A DNA stretch of 64,000 bases from Eutrigla gurnardus. Taxonomy: Eukaryota > Chordata > Actinopteri > Perciformes > Triglidae. Numbering within the stretch: position 1 is the first letter of the stretch; each line of letters begins with the position of its first letter. Location of the stretch: the NCBI GenBank assembly GCA_963514095.1, contig OY741270.1, forward strand, positions 17,210,554 to 17,274,553, written 5' to 3'. The notes beneath the pieces were generated by a model. That model worked only from the letters and a program-made list of their open reading frames with translations. It was not told where the DNA came from and did no database searches. The position numbers were made by a program, and so were the translations under genes. This document shows, one piece after another, positions 12,694 to 26,800 of the stretch.

Positions 12694-15613
12694 ATGCTGA
12701 GGGCCACCGTGGGCTCAGTGGAGCAGAGGGATGAGGAACAGGAGGATGAAGGCGAAGAAGAGCTGAGGGATGGAGGGGTGCCTTTCTACGTGAACAGAGG
12801 AGGCCTCCCGGTGGATGAGGAGACTTGGGAGAGGATGTGGCGCCACGTAGCTCGCATACACCCCAATGGTGAAGCTGTGGGGAAGGAGATCCGGCGTGCC
12901 ACGGACCTGCCCAAGGTAAAATGTTTGGCATGAAACTTACACTTGGTGGAGAAACAATTCATACCCATGTGTTGTGGGTAAATATTGAGTTATAGTGTTA
13001 CTATGCAGTTCCATATGACTTAAACTAAAAAAACTTATATATAAATGATATATTGTTGAATCACAGTCATGAAATGCACTGCATGTTTTGTCCAGTCGGA
13101 CCTGCAGTACATTTGGATGCTATGGATGTTTTTGACACAGAATAATGGGGCTTTTCATTCATTTCTCCTGAGGGTGGTTAAAGAGCAATGCAGATGTATT
13201 TGCCATTATCTAACTGGATGGAGAAAAATCACAAGACTACATTCTCCAGCTGCAATGAATATTGGGATTGTACGATGGTGATGCAGTTGTTTGGATGCTC
13301 TGTCCCACAGATTCCAATGCCGAGTGTGCCTACATACCAACCTACCACCGCTGTCCCACAGCGCCTGGAAGCCATACAGAAATACATCAGGGAATTGCAG
13401 TATCCTTTGTCTAAGTTGCCATAACTGGCTGGCTAGTAACACAGCAATACGTACATTTAAATGTTTTTTGATAGTATGTCGTTTATCGTTGGAAAGATAT
13501 ATTTTCATCATCCTCCAACTGATGTATAAGTGCACAAACGACCCTTTATTACTCCTACTGACCCACTGTTTTGACACACTTTGCTAAATATGGGCCAACC
13601 ATTACTAACTGTGCCACCGTTAGATACTCTATTCTATATTAAGCTTGATTTCCAGCCAGAGACTCAAATTGGATCCATTATTACCCGACGGCCTATAAAT
13701 ATCACATCGCATTATGTTTGTGTGAGTGTTTGCTCTGTCGTGGTGTGGCCTTAACCGTGTCCTTCAGGTACAATCACACGGGAACGCAGTTTTTTGAAAT
13801 TAAGAAGAGCCGACCCCTTACTGCGTAAGCCATGTTTTGTCATCACATCCAGGTCATCAGTGATAGACTCACAGAGGTTGATGGCAGCGGTCCCAGGATG
13901 TCTGCGACCGTGTTTGTTGATTGCTTATGGTTTAGCCTGCGCTGCTCATGCTTGATGCGTGTGGACCTACTGTATCACTCCACGGCTTTTATGAGTGGAA
14001 ACTAGAAACTAATGTGAGGCAGCAGCCCAGCAGAAGGCCTGGAACACAGTTTTCCTGACCTCACTTTATTGGATTTAGTGGTGCAAATTGTATTCCCCTG
14101 GCTAATGGAAAATATTGTTGTATCAGTGTGTGCATGTCATTTGTTGTGCAGTTTTTTTTATTCCAGATGTCCATTGAATGTGTTCCTCTCCTGTTACGTT
14201 GATCCGTACAGGTTGATGGACATCGCTAAAGAGATGACGCGGGAGGTTCTGCCAATCAAATGCCTGGAGGCGGTGATCCTGGGGATGTATCTTTACAGCA
14301 GCAGGTCATGTTGCATGCCACTATATATGCATTGAAATCTTCCAATTGTACTGTATGTTTCCTCAGCTTTATATATGAGGCTGACCAGACGTGGCTTTCT
14401 GTACTTTTTCAAATGTGCGTTTCCTTGACCCGCCTCCGCACAGTTACCTCACCAACAACATGCCCGGCGTGGAGCGCTTCCCCCTCAGCTTTCAGTCTCA
14501 GTTCTCAGGGAACAACTTCCACCACATCGTGCTGGGGGTTCACAGCGGGGGGCGCTTCGGTGCGCTGGGCATCAGCCGGAGGGAGGACCTCATGTTCAAG
14601 CCGCAGGAGTTCCGGACACTGATGGACTTGGTGCAGGAATACGAAGGAGCCTACCGGGGCTACTGGCACACCCTGCGCAAGGTCAGGATCGGCCAGTACG
14701 TGTCTCACGACGCTCACAGCGTGGAGCAGATTGAGTGGAAACATTCAGTGCTGGACGTCGACAAGCTGACGAAGGAGGAGCTACGGAAGGAGCTGGAGAG
14801 ACACACTCGAGACATGAGGCTGAAGGTACGTGACAAACCGTAGTGGCGTTTTCATTAGCGTTTTGCTGATGACACCGGTATAAGCTGATGGAGCTCTTGC
14901 TGGACTCCAGTCATTGATGGTAAATATCATTTGGAAACTGCTTATTAGATTGCCTCTCCATACACTGTGACACCGAGTTGACCCGGCTATTTGAGGAGAT
15001 GACGCTCTCTCATCACCTCTCATGCCGACATAATGAATCCAGCCTTGATGCCGGGTCCTGTGTGTAATAAAACTAATGTGATGGCTTGACTCTGCCCTGC
15101 CGTGCTTCACGCATGGCCAGCTTAAACCATCAATAGCTGATCTTTGACGTTCAGCCACATCCAGGCTGATTTCAGCCCCTGATGCTGGGCCTCGCCCTGT
15201 AGAGCGAGGACATAAGCACGGTTGACTCACCTGCATGTGGTGTTTGAAAGTCATTCTGATTCAGATGGTCCAACGTGTGACTTTTTTTTTTCCAGATTGG
15301 AAAGCCTGCACCGCCCTCTCCCACCAAAGACAGGAGAAACAGCATGGGTTCCCCCCTCAGAGGCCCGAGCAGCCCCATACGTAGGATCAGCCGCGTCGAG
15401 AGACGGTATGATTAATCAAATACTCGACATAAAGTTGTCTCTTCACTAAAAATACACTCAGTCACCAGGAAGTATTTGGACTGCAGACGTGGTTTATGAA
15501 TTAGTCACAATGTCTCATATCTGTGTCTGTTGCGTTGCAGTCCCTCTGGAGAGAAGAAGGTTTTGGAGCAGAAATCGGCCGCGGACATGAATGGATACCA
15601 GATCCGAGTCTGA
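12694..15613 (+). CDS. vash1: VASH1, vasohibin-1 tyrosine carboxypeptidase
   Basis: Removes the C-terminal Tyr of alpha-tubulin as a complex with SVBP; it was first described as a secreted anti-angiogenic factor. Exons: 12694-12915, 13311-13399, 13768-13824, 14212-14286, 14444-14825, 15296-15405 and 15541-15613, giving 335 residues, close to the mammalian length. The transglutaminase-like catalytic triad is visible: Cys in LPIKCLEAVILG, His in HHIVLGVHSGG and Ser in GALGISRRED. The C-terminus NGYQIRV is family-specific. The start is the first ATG in the first coding exon. The frame is open about 70 bp further upstream without an ATG, so an upstream coding exon cannot be excluded. The basic, Ser/Pro-rich tail (SPTKDRRNS) matches the mammalian tail. 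Confidence 0.95.
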
Positions 15614-16870
15614 GGGGTTCTATCTTGCTTTTAAATTTACAACACACTAGTTTCACCGGGCTAATGATTTACTCATTAAGGCTTAATTCTTTGTACACTT
15701 TGTCCTATTCATACGATGCAATGTTGAATAGGTCACCAGCAACTTTTCTTCTCCAAACAAATGCTTCATTCAGCTTCCCCTACATCTACGTTGTACAAGG
15801 CTTTTTTTCCTGGAGACGTTACTGTGCATAGTAACTGGTGCTGGCAGACGCTCCCAAATTATAAAAAGAGGACAATAGTGCAGCACATTTTTTTATATAT
15901 GACTTCCCCCCTGAAACTGGGTGAAACCATCACTCAGTGGAAATGTGCTACTGGACATATCAAAGGTTTCTGTGATGTTATTATGTCCAACAAATAGCTC
16001 TTAAGGCTCGTCTACAATCTGTATCGTCGTACTGTAAGTGTGCAAATACATGTAATGTAACGTTAAATCCACTTTAGGCTCTGCTGGACAGCAATTGCTT
16101 GAGTAGTGACTAGTTTGCAAACCACTGCCCTTGTGCCTTGTATGAAAACTCAAAGAGAAGAACTTTTTTAAATAACCGCCCCGTTATTCTTCTGGTCTAA
16201 CTTCACATAAAGCAGTGTGATCTCTGCTCTTCCAAAATACTGGACGTGTAAAATAAATCCAGTGAGAGTTTCTTGACTAAATAATCTAATATTTGGATAT
16301 TAGCTTGTCAGCATGCTATTTACCTGAAAACACAATATACAAAAGTATGTTTAAGAGTATGAAGTCATCTGTAGTGATAATATGAGAAACAGGAGTTATT
16401 CTGGTTGATGAATATAAAAGCCACACACGTGAACCAAGAAGATTATCAAGGTGACTCGCGGCAACGCTGCTGACTGACCTCATTCGCGTTTAATGTAGAT
16501 GTAAAGTAACAAGAAGTCGGTTTATTTGTACTGTATAACCGCTTTATAAGTACATTGCTTCTTTGTAGCAACTTTATCCGGTATTTTACTTGCCTTAAGT
16601 GGTACGACCTCCACTTAAGCTAAGGTGTAAAGAAGTTTGTTTACAGCACTTTTATCTGCATTTTTCTATTTTCTTATTGGAAATTCCGTCATTTTATACT
16701 TCCTTCATTTTTGGGTGGTCACCAGTAAGTCCACATTGATCTCACACGGTTTTGAATATGTTTCCACAGCCAACGTTTTTATGTGTACAGTAGGTGTTGT
16801 CTATTTTAATTTCTGTGCTCTAGTAGAACACAATTGTTTTGTACCAAAAGTCTGAAAGAATCACAATAAA
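15614..16870 (+). other. VASH1 3' UTR ending in AATAAA
   Basis: About 1.25 kb of AT-rich sequence between the VASH1 stop codon and an AATAAA at 16865-16870. This length is normal for VASH1 transcripts. There is no open reading frame of note. Confidence 0.55.
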
Positions 16871-18009
16871 GGGTCACGTGGATTGTGGCAACACACTTTC
16901 GTTGTTTCATCCTTGTGATAAAAAATAAAAAATGATGGTTATGTATTTGATGAACTTGCCCTTATTTAAGCATTTAAGCGACACAAGGTGTCCTCAGTTG
17001 AAGGGCAACAAGGCAAATGGTGATGACAGCAGCATCGGAAGATCTGTCAACACTTCCTGTTACATTTATACAAAGGAAACTGAACAGCAACAACTCCATA
17101 AAAGGGAAGCATGGATTCAAACATTCAAGTGGGACAGTTTGTTCGCCTTCTAGATCTCAGTATATTTATCAAACATCAAAGCATCTAAAATGGGAAAAAA
17201 CGAGGTGGATGAAAGTAAGACCGACATAGTTATTGCCATTATTCCATTTGTCCTATTTTTTAGGTGCTGCAGTCATGTAAACCATAGCTGTACTATGCTG
17301 GCATCCTGTGTGCTGTGCTCATGTTCAGGGATCCTGATTTAATGGATCCCCCAGTGGATGAAAGGAAGTCCATTTCACGCAGCACAGCAATCATCTAAGA
17401 AGCCTTAATGGTAACTGCGTTGAAGGAAACCCCGTTAGCAAGGAACCGCTGGCATGCGTAGGCCTATGATGTAACTCAGAAAGGCTCATGTGAAGTAAAA
17501 TACTGGTTAAACCACATCATTTGTGTAGCTGAGCTCCTTAAAATAAGCATTTGTTAGTGTTGTGGCAGTTGCCTTGGTGAATTATGAGGAGATAGGAGAG
17601 ATGGAAGTCATTACAAAGATAAACAAATCCCCCTCCAGCGGAGTCCAGACTCCAGATGGCCAACACCTTGTCCACCAGTGTTTGAGAGAAAAAAACATGT
17701 AGAAACAGAAGGCAGAATGTATGCTTGTATGCATTTAATACCACAGGGGGAAGAAAGACACACCCAAACCGATTCCTCTATACATTAAAGTCTTCGATAG
17801 ATAGAAAAAAACACAAGTATTACGTTATATGGTAAACATATTTGCATAGCACACTGAAAGGACAGAGTGAGAAGCAAGTGGATGAAGTCTTACTGATGGT
17901 AATCACCTCTGCAGACATTTATAGCCCACACATACACAAAGCTGTCTTACTGAGCCCCATCATGCATGAACACTAGACTATCCAAATGAATTATTCATTC
18001 ATGCTTCAG

Positions 18010-18053
<44 letters not shown>

Positions 18054-18823
18054 ACACACACATACACACACACACACCAGAGACATCTTCTCCCTGACAC
18101 ACTGAGTGCCTCAGTGTAGTGGGATGGGAGGGGCAGAGCCAACATTCAGGTCACAATCTCAGCACTAGACCAGGCAGGAAACACAGAGACCAGACACCCA
18201 ACTGGAGGATTGAATGCTGCTGGCGGATGCATTTAATCGTGCTACCTTACAAATTCAGAAGGCCTGGAAGCAGATTGATTTCTGTAATGTGCTGAAGAGC
18301 AAAAAATCACGAAGGAGCCACAAATTAATGGAAAATATTTATTCAATACTTTCACCATCTGAAAAAAATAAAACTGACTCAATCAGAAAAATCAAATTCG
18401 CGTTTTCAAAATTAGATTTGAAATGAATTTAAGTGACGGAGCAACTGAGCAGGTCAGTGTATTATCACACCAATAAAAACGTATTCAATCACTGCCAGCA
18501 TTTTTCTAAATGATCTTTTATAGCATTATAATAACATTTGTAATTTCTCAGTCATAGCTCTTCATCATTCGTGATGAAAACCATGTGCAGCAAGACTGAA
18601 TGTAGGCATCCATTATTTTTCCTAGCTCGTTACAACAAAAATATGAACTTCTATTTACTTAGAAAAATATGATCCTTTGATGCCAGGAGTGAACCACGAT
18701 TAATGGTATTCATACTGAAAAAAAATCCCCAAACAAAAACAAATTAACAGAACAGAACAAGACCTGAACAATTTAAACGGATGCATGCTCATCGTCTGAC
18801 ATCACTTCACCCAGTCTTTTCCA
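16871..18823. other. VASH1-ANGEL1 convergent intergenic region
   Basis: The two genes meet tail to tail. The region holds a CA microsatellite (18010-18078) and AT-rich sequence. A TTTATT near 18346 could be the ANGEL1 poly(A) signal on the minus strand. A 70-codon plus-strand ORF at 18214 looks like chance. Confidence 0.5.
18010..18078. repeat. (CA)n microsatellite
   Basis: About 69 bp of CA repeats with two CATA interruptions. Confidence 0.95.
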
Positions 18824-21800
18824 TCATGCAGCATTCAGGTCTAGCTGGAACTTGGCCAGAAGACTGAGATGGTCGGAGGGGAATATGTGATTGGGCAGGC
18901 CCGTCAATGACCATAAGACATCCTCTGACAGGAGGGAGAGCGACCCAACCAGCTTGAGACCTTGACTCACAAAGTCAGCTGAAAAAAAGAAAAACAAGAA
19001 CAAACAAGTTATCTAGAGAAGCAAATGGATTCAGAGCTGCAGCACTGTCCTTTGTGTCGCGCCCTCATACCGCTTTGATCACAGGTTAAGATGCGTCTTG
19101 GGGTGTAGAAGATGTAGTCGACAGTAGCTCCCCCTTCAGAGTGCAGGGTCGTCACTTCTGGATTGCCAAAGCCCGGAAGAATGTGTTTGTAGACCGACTC
19201 CAGGTCGAACCGATGACTAATAGTGTGTCTGAAACTATGACAAAAAAAATGTATTATTAAAATAAAATCAATTTCACCCAAATGAGCCTTTACTCCCCCT
19301 CTTTATATCTCGTTATTCTGCACATCAAACCTGCAGATAAACTGACCTTTTATCATAAAGATGATTTTCCTTTGAAGCATCTGTGCATAAAAAGAAAGAA
19401 GACCCGTATCCCATTACAGTAAGTAGTGATGTTGTGCTTATTACAGTATATAGTAAGTTTGTACCTGGTGTGTTGTCAGTCACGCGTGGGATCATCTCTA
19501 AGCCCATAGGACGGACACATGCAGCTGGACAGAAGCGCAGCTGCCGCATGAAGTCATGGCTGTACTGACATCTTCCTACACAAGAAGAAGAAAAATAAAT
19601 AACACAAGTCTTAAACTTATTCCAGGGATAAGGATTACTTACAATGCTAAAAAAAATGTAAAGGAACACTTAATCATTGTATTACCAAGTCAGTTAAACT
19701 TCAGGGATATCAATTTGTCCATTTAGGAAGCACAAGTGATCGTCAATCAGTTTCACCTGCTTTGGTGTAAATGACACCGGTGCAATGGAGAGTCAAAAGG
19801 AAGAGAACACCCAAAAAGGGAATGGTTTTGCATGTGGCCACAGACAATTGTTCTCTCCTCCTCCTTCCTGACTTCCCATGTTCCCCTGACCTGAATCCAA
19901 CCGAGCACCTATGGGACGTTATGTATTCCACCACTGTCAAGTACAGCCACAGTCTGTCAAGGAGCTCACTGATGCCCAGGTTGATTTAAAGCAGCGTAGG
20001 TACAAAACATGCTACAATATGACCTTAATCTTCTATCCCGATATAGGTAATTTCATACATCGATAACAATATATATCATAATATAGCATGTTTTGTGGTA
20101 ATTCAATAAATAAAGTCTGTATGAAACAACCAAGCCTGTTTCTGTATACACTTGTGTGAAGACTTGATAACTGAAAAGTACCAAGTATTTTCTTATTTTT
20201 GTGCAAATTAAGTCATAAAAGTTAAATTAAATGATATACCCTCATATATATACATAATTTGTTAATCACAGTGAACTTAGTGGTAATCTAAAGTATGATT
20301 CAACTAATATTCCCTCAACATCAATATGAGATCATCATCACGATATGATTGTATTATAAGATGATAAATGATCATATTGAATTATCACCTACTACACCTT
20401 CAACCACTGACCTGATGTCTGACTCTGGCTCATCAATGCCTCCGTGTCTCCTGTAGTGTACTGGCAGCTGTCAGTGATCCCCAGAGAGCTGGGCCACAGG
20501 GGGGCAAACAGTCTTTGACAAAACACTTTGTACGACAGATCCTGCTGACCCGATATCTGTTGGACATAGTGAATACAAGCATGGTTACAGGGGTCATTCC
20601 TCTGAGCATCATGACAGAAAACCTGAAACAAAAAGGCCTAATGTAACTTTAACTATTCCAAATAAGCCCACACAGTCGTGGGGGAGATATTTTCCAGGTA
20701 AATTTACTCAGTGGTTCTTTGCATTGGCTCACCATCCATGCTGGTAAACCCTGGAAGTAGAGCTCGCCGGTGGTGATCAGCTGGTACAGAGGCATGTGGG
20801 GCACAGAGTTAAAGTCGCCACACATTATCAGATTGCATTGTTCACCTCTGGCCTTACAAGACTTGACCACGCCATCAATTTCTGCCAGCATTATAGCTAG
20901 CTGAGCCAGCTTCACATCCCCCCTCTTGGGGTTGAAGAGCAGGTGGGTGTTGGCCACGCACAGGGGTAGGCCCCTCGCCTTGACCTCTGACCCCTGGATG
21001 ACCACAGGGCGAAGCAACAAAACAATGCCCACATTGTGCCGGTCCAGCAGATCCATCTCAGGCCTGAAGAACTCCACTTTTGTGACCGATATCTCAAGGA
21101 AGCGACTGCCACGATAGCACGTAGCACATCCGTCTGTCTTGGTCGCCGTGCGCCGCTTGTACACACACGTGTAGCCTTGAGCGACAACACGAAGATACAA
21201 TATTAATAATATCCGTCATAACATCATCCAACATGATTGTGCCAGTGTATTTTCTCAGACGACGTACCCATTTGAGACAGTACTGGATGCAGTTGTTCAT
21301 AGTAGTGATTCTCCTGAACTTCTTGGAGACACAGAATCTACACACAAGAGAACACACACACAACTCATTATTGGACCCTAAAGGATTACTTTTAAAACGA
21401 TCAAGTTTGGATTTATGAATGAAACAAAAATACAAATGTACAGTCTATTCTTAATCAGCTGACACTTGACTCACATCTGGTTCCCATTTCTGTATTTCCT
21501 CGAGGAGAAGGCTGCAGCGGTAGCTCCAGTCAAGCACCTCCAGGGGGCAGTGTGTGTACAGCTCCTGGTTGGCCTCAAGAAGGTCCTCAGCAAGGATGTT
21601 GTAGGACATAACAGTGAAGTCCATCGAGGGCTTGGTGAACGGAAAAAGCTCTGCTACAGTGGCACTCTCATCCACATCCTCCCATACTCTCCACATTACT
21701 GGGTTGAAAAAAAAAAACACATAAACATGGGGTCTCTCTGCAAATTAACAGCTGGATGGGGGAGTTTAGACAAATCTCACTACAGCGGAAATATTAAATT

Positions 21801-23378
21801 AATTGAGAAAGGCGAAAACAAAACCTGTTACAGTAAAGGGAGATATCGGATTCTCACCTTCAAACGGCACCATCGGCTCTTGTTGGGGGTAAAAGCTCAA
21901 GTCAGGAAATTGCAAAAGCGGGCACTCTACTTCTTCTGCCAGGCCAGGTCCTGCAGGGAAGTGCCAACTAGCTTGTGCACCATGCTGCTCACTGTGTTTA
22001 AGATGGGTTTGAGTCTTAGAGAGAAGGCAGTTTAGGTTAGAATCACGCATTTCATCGGCAGTCTGAGCCACGTATTCATCCCAGCACTCAGCTTCTTCAG
22101 CTGGAGTCTTGGCTTGAGTCACTGACTCTTCCATGCTTGGTATCTGTGTTGTTTCCTGGACGGGATGGGTAGTTGTTTTAATGCTTGGCTCAGCTAGAGG
22201 TAAGGACTCCTCCAGGCTTGATATCTGTATTTGTTCATGTGGAGGACAGGTCGTTTCTTGTATTCTTGACTCTGCTGGTGTTACTGATTCTTCCAAGCTT
22301 GGCATCTTTATTTTTTCCTGCACTCTACTGGTGGTTTCTTGAGCGCTGTTCTCCGTTTGCGGGTACTCTACTTGTGTCCCAAGAGCTTGCTCTGGACTGA
22401 TGTCCTCAGCTGGAAAAACGCTTCCATCCTCTGTGTTTTGCTTTATATGGAACACCTCACAGTGAGGAGTTACTTCCCCGGCCTCTTGCTCGGGAGCGTC
22501 CACTTTGTCTTGCTGCTGTCCAGTTCTCACTCCTGCTTCTTCCTCCCTCTGTGTAGATTTCGCCCCACCCACTGTTGAACCGGCCTCCTCCTGCGTTTCT
22601 TCATGCAGGACAGCCACAAGCTGTTTGTCTGTGTCAGGCCTTGCATCGGCTTCCTTTTCTGGGTTGGGTTCTTTCATCCTTTCTTTCGTTTTTCCCTTCG
22701 GCCCACTGCTGGGGCCGGGCCCCTGGTGCGGCAGGGTTTCCTGAGACTGGGGGAACCTTCTGGTTGAGGCGCCACCATCCCACACTGCCTTGCCATTAAC
22801 CACTGCAAGAGAGAGACCCTTCTTTGAGGCCTCTATAAGAAAAGACTAGAGTTAGAAAACGAATTATCCTCTCAGGTGAAACGTATGAAGCTTAAATACG
22901 AGATATAAATCTGTCTTACTGAACATAAACTACACAGCATAACAGTCACACGTGGGGGGCGTTGTGACGTCACGAGAGGCGTCTAGAAAGTTCGACCTAA
23001 AAACAACAGGTGCAAGCTAACACACGTTTCCACGACAGTTAGCTAAATTGCAATAAGATAATGTACGTTTTCACAAATGAGGAAATATTAGCCAACAATG
23101 GGGAACCGCAAGAGGAGTGTCATAACGAGTTTCAGTTTAAATATCCATCCTAACGCTCGCGGGAATACATGAGACCAGACAAACCGCTCGGTCAGCAGCG
23201 GAGTTACTTTTAGCGACCGTTAGCTCGACACAGCGACTCGCCGGAAATGCACAACATGACACCGGCAACATGAAACACGGACACTCGCAAGAAACGTGCT
23301 CCGAGATTTACCTGAGTGTCGACCTGTCACGGACCGTGACAGTGGGTAGAGAACGTAGTACAACAGGCTGCCAATCAT
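18824..23378 (-). CDS. angel1: ANGEL1, CCR4/nocturnin-family EEP-fold RNA phosphatase/nuclease homologue
   Basis: Member of the endonuclease-exonuclease-phosphatase superfamily. ANGEL proteins remove RNA 2',3'-cyclic phosphates, and mammalian ANGEL1 binds eIF4E. Exons on the minus strand: 23312-23378, about 21858-22829, 21475-21698, 21258-21338, 20733-21177, 20413-20623, 19466-19577, 19347-19384, 19071-19236 and 18824-18979. The first exon encodes a hydrophobic start (MIGSLLYYVLYPL) like mammalian ANGEL1. The long second exon is acidic and low-complexity, with internal repeats. The catalytic fold follows: MSYNILAEDLLEAN, a CLQEV-like loop before NHYYEQL, NTHLLFNPKRGD, MCGDFNSVPHMPLY and, near the C-terminus, SDHLSLLAKF. 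All expected metal and phosphate motifs are visible, so an active enzyme is likely. A CRE palindrome (TGACGTCA, 22965-22972) lies in intron 1. Confidence 0.95.
19685..19990 (+). mobile_element. Tc1-like transposon 3' fragment in an ANGEL1 intron
   Basis: The plus-strand frame at 19771-19989 ends with the C-terminal hallmark of Tc1/mariner transposases (SPDLNPTEHLWDVM, which carries the last catalytic acidic residue). The preceding ~90 bp look like a dispersed teleost repeat that I recognise only loosely. The rest of the transposase is missing. The fragment sits antisense to ANGEL1 between its exons at 19466-19577 and 20413-20623. Confidence 0.7.
22095..22345 (-). repeat. Coding tandem repeat in ANGEL1 exon 2
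   Basis: The translated exon has three imperfect copies of a unit of about 27 residues, built round PSLEESVTPAE, SSLEESLPLAE and PSMEESVTQAK. Each copy is preceded by an ETT/EQIQ-like spacer. The unit is acidic and disordered, upstream of the catalytic domain. Confidence 0.75.
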
Positions 23379-23873
23379 TGTTTTGCACTCACATCAGCGC
23401 ATGCGCGTTCGGAAGGTTTGGGTTGTGGGAAAGGTTAAGGGTCGCAAGTCAAATGTCACTGATGTGCTTTCCTATGGATGTGTTATGAATTTTTCTCGAT
23501 CTGGTAAAATGTATAAATACACAGGATTCTATAAAATACATGAAAGTCCTATAAAATGTCATTTTAATTTTAACCCCATGCTTCAACAATGCTATTTAAC
23601 TGTGTCATGCTGTAGCCTATTTAAATTTGGCTTGCAGTTACTAACACAAATACAGCATTGTAATAACACTGAGGCATAAATTGTTGATGCCACTAGACAT
23701 GAAATGTTATCTGAGGGGTTAGGGTTACCTGCTGGACAGCACAGGTGTATTTCATTTCACAGTGCTGTAGCCCATACAGAACACACAGGAATGAATGAAG
23801 AAATAACCAGAAGACTGTATGTCCTGCGCCTGGGAAATGGTTTCTAGCAGGCCATCGCTGACAGCACACAATA
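23379..23873. promoter_or_regulatory. ANGEL1-LRRC74A divergent intergenic region
   Basis: 495 bp separate the two start codons on opposite strands, so the promoters of both genes must lie here or overlap the first exons. I see no TATA box or clear factor site that I would assign. Confidence 0.4.
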
Positions 23874-26800
23874 ATGTCAACGCTGTCTTTTGAGACCCTC
23901 TGCTTAAACGATGACTGTCCCTCCCCAACTCAACCCCGGGACAAGGAGGATGAGTTTGACACGGACTTGGAGTCGGATGGTAAGTAAATGATATTGTTAG
24001 ATTCATGGTCGGCGTTCTATGGGAAAATACAGCATGAGGCATTTTGTGCCAATATGTGTATTGTTAATACATCATAACACTATAAAACATGAATTGCCTG
24101 TTTGGAAGTGTATTAATGTATGTACAGACAAGGACCAATACAGTGGTAATCATAGAATATGGTTGACTAATTTAAAGAAAAAGAGGAGAGAAAAAGAGAG
24201 GCATCTATACCTGAAGTGTACCTCCAAGCCTGCAAGTTGGTCGGTGTGGTGCCGGTCTCCTCCTTTATACGAAACCATGACTCTACAACCATGACCCTCA
24301 GCCACCATGGGCTGGGACCTTTGGGCTGCAAGGCACTTGCTATTGCTTTAGTGGTAAGTTTAAAATGCAAGATATCCAGTGGGCTCTTTTTAAAGATTGA
24401 TTTTTAATAAGCTCTTTGTATTTAGGCTGATATGAATATCAACTCTCTGGAACTAGCAGACAATCACATTCAAGCTGAGGGAGCCAGATATCTTGTGGAG
24501 ATGCTGCGGGCTAATTTCACCATGGAGCACCTGGTATGCGGGACCACAAACCTACCGCTAGAGGGCACACTTGCTCTTCAGGTGGCACTTTTATTTGACT
24601 TTTACAGTGGAGTATGCAGCATATACTGTACCAGCATCTGTTTTTGCTTTCAGGATTTGTCCGACAACTATTTGCAGTCTGCAGGAGCTGAGTATGTGGC
24701 TAAAGTGTTGCTGGACAACATTTCATTAAAATCTATCAAACTTTCAGGTAATTTCAGGTAACATTAACATCTTTAACGGTGGAAAAAAATGGAAAATAAA
24801 ACAATTTCCCACTAGATCAGAACATTTTTTCAGTCATGATATTATCAATTTTAATTCATTAGTTAAGTATTTTTTTTATATTTAAACATTTCATATTTGG
24901 CCCAAACAGGAAATGGATTTACTGATGATGATGCTAAATATTTTGCAGACACCCTTTCGGTAAGTGATCAATAATCAGTTATCCAAAGTAGGCCCTTTGG
25001 TTACTTTTGCAGTTATTATGTTGCCAATATTTATCTAATATATCTATTATTTTTTACATGTAGACCAATTCCAGAATAAAGGAGCTAGACTTGAGCCACA
25101 ATACGTTTTGTGGAAAAGGAGGGGAACATTTGGGACAGCTATTGGGTACGGATAGATTCACTAATATTAACGTCTTTAAATGTGACAAAATTCTTTACGA
25201 ATACAAACAAGAAGAATGACCACGGAAGTCTTTCTCTCTGATTTTACTTTGTGTTTATGCAGCAAACAACGAGGGTCTTGAGGTGCTGGATCTTAGCTGG
25301 AACCATCTTAGAATGAAAGGGGCTGTGGCTTTTTGTGCTGGACTCAAGGTATGGTTGTATGAGAAATCAAGCAATCAATTCATTTGATCACCGACTTGGC
25401 AACAGCTGATCATATCCTCCTATTTAGGTGAATACGATGTTAAAACACCTTGACATATCATGGAACGGCTTTGGCAACGAGGGGGCTCTGGCCATGGGAG
25501 AGGCCCTAAAATTCAACAACACTCTTGTGTACCTCAACCTTAACAACAACCGCATCACCAATGAGGGTGTCGGCATGCTGTGCAGGGGTCTTGAGTTCAA
25601 TGACACACTCAGAGTCCTTCTGGTGGGTGGACGAGGCTGTATTACGCTAACATGCATCGGTACGAGTATGATGCTGAAACATTTAATGGTGATGTTTATT
25701 CTTACACCCCTGCAGCTGGCTTACAACTCTTTAACAGTAGAGGGAGCACTGGCCCTGGTCAATGTGGTGAAGAATACACCTAGAACTGCCTTGGAGGAGA
25801 TCAACATATGTGTGAGTTACTGTGGCAACACTGTCTGTCTTGCTGCCTGGCAGCCTGATCTGATGGTCCTGCTATATCATATTTTTTTTTACCAGAATGT
25901 GCTGGTAAATGAGACCTTTGTGCGTCTGTTGGAGGTGACGTGTCAGGAGCATCCCAGTCTGGATGTACAGTACAGAGGTGTAGGAGGCTTCATCGCCAAG
26001 AAGCCACCAAAACGGGTTGATCCAATGAAAGTCATCCAGGTGTGTTTTGGACACCTTTGAGAATAAGTTCTCCTAAAAATCTGAAATGATTGGTTTCATT
26101 CCAGCATTCTATATGAAAATATAATCTCACATTCGTGCACAGAATAACACTTTTACTCATCTATTAATTTAGTGAAGCCTGAAAATGATTTCAATATTTT
26201 CTTCGTTTGCTTCCGTGTGTCTTTAAATTGTCAAAATGGCTTCAATGTTTCTGAAGGATTATTTGGATCAGCGTAAGCTACGCCTGTGGGATTTCTTTCG
26301 GAACATCGACAAAGATGGCACCATGCGAGTCCCTGTTGCTGACTTCAGGAAGGCAGTGCAGGTTTACAAATAAACTGATATATTGAACTGTGCCGAGTTG
26401 GTGGTCTCGTCTTATTCACGGGTTAATAAATCATCAGTCTTCATGTCTGACTTTTTTCCTTCTGTCCTGTGAAACCGTGACAGCAATCGAGTATCCCTTT
26501 GGATCGATACCAGATTGAGGAGCTGATTCAGAGACTTGATCGTGATAGGACAGGAATGGTAGACTACAGGTGAGCATGTCTCCCACAGGTGTGCCCTCTA
26601 AATTGTTTCACAGGTTTATTGATGCGAAACATCGAGTGATGATGCTGTGATGTTTAGTTATGAGCTGGGTATTTGTCCAGCATGTTGTAAACGAGTGATT
26701 GTGTGTGTACTGTTCTGTGCAGGGGACTGGCAGATACAAGGAAACAGATGATGAGGGATCACCGGCGCCAGCTGAGGAAGGTTGAGTCCCGTCAGAAGAA

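Noticed and set aside
18214..18426. 70-codon plus-strand ORF in the VASH1-ANGEL1 interval
   Set aside because: AT/Lys-rich, with no homology recognised, no promoter and no splice partner; the length is compatible with chance.
21466..22035. 189-codon plus-strand ORF
   Set aside because: Antisense shadow of ANGEL1 exons 2 and 3, whose splice sites and catalytic motifs are clear on the minus strand.
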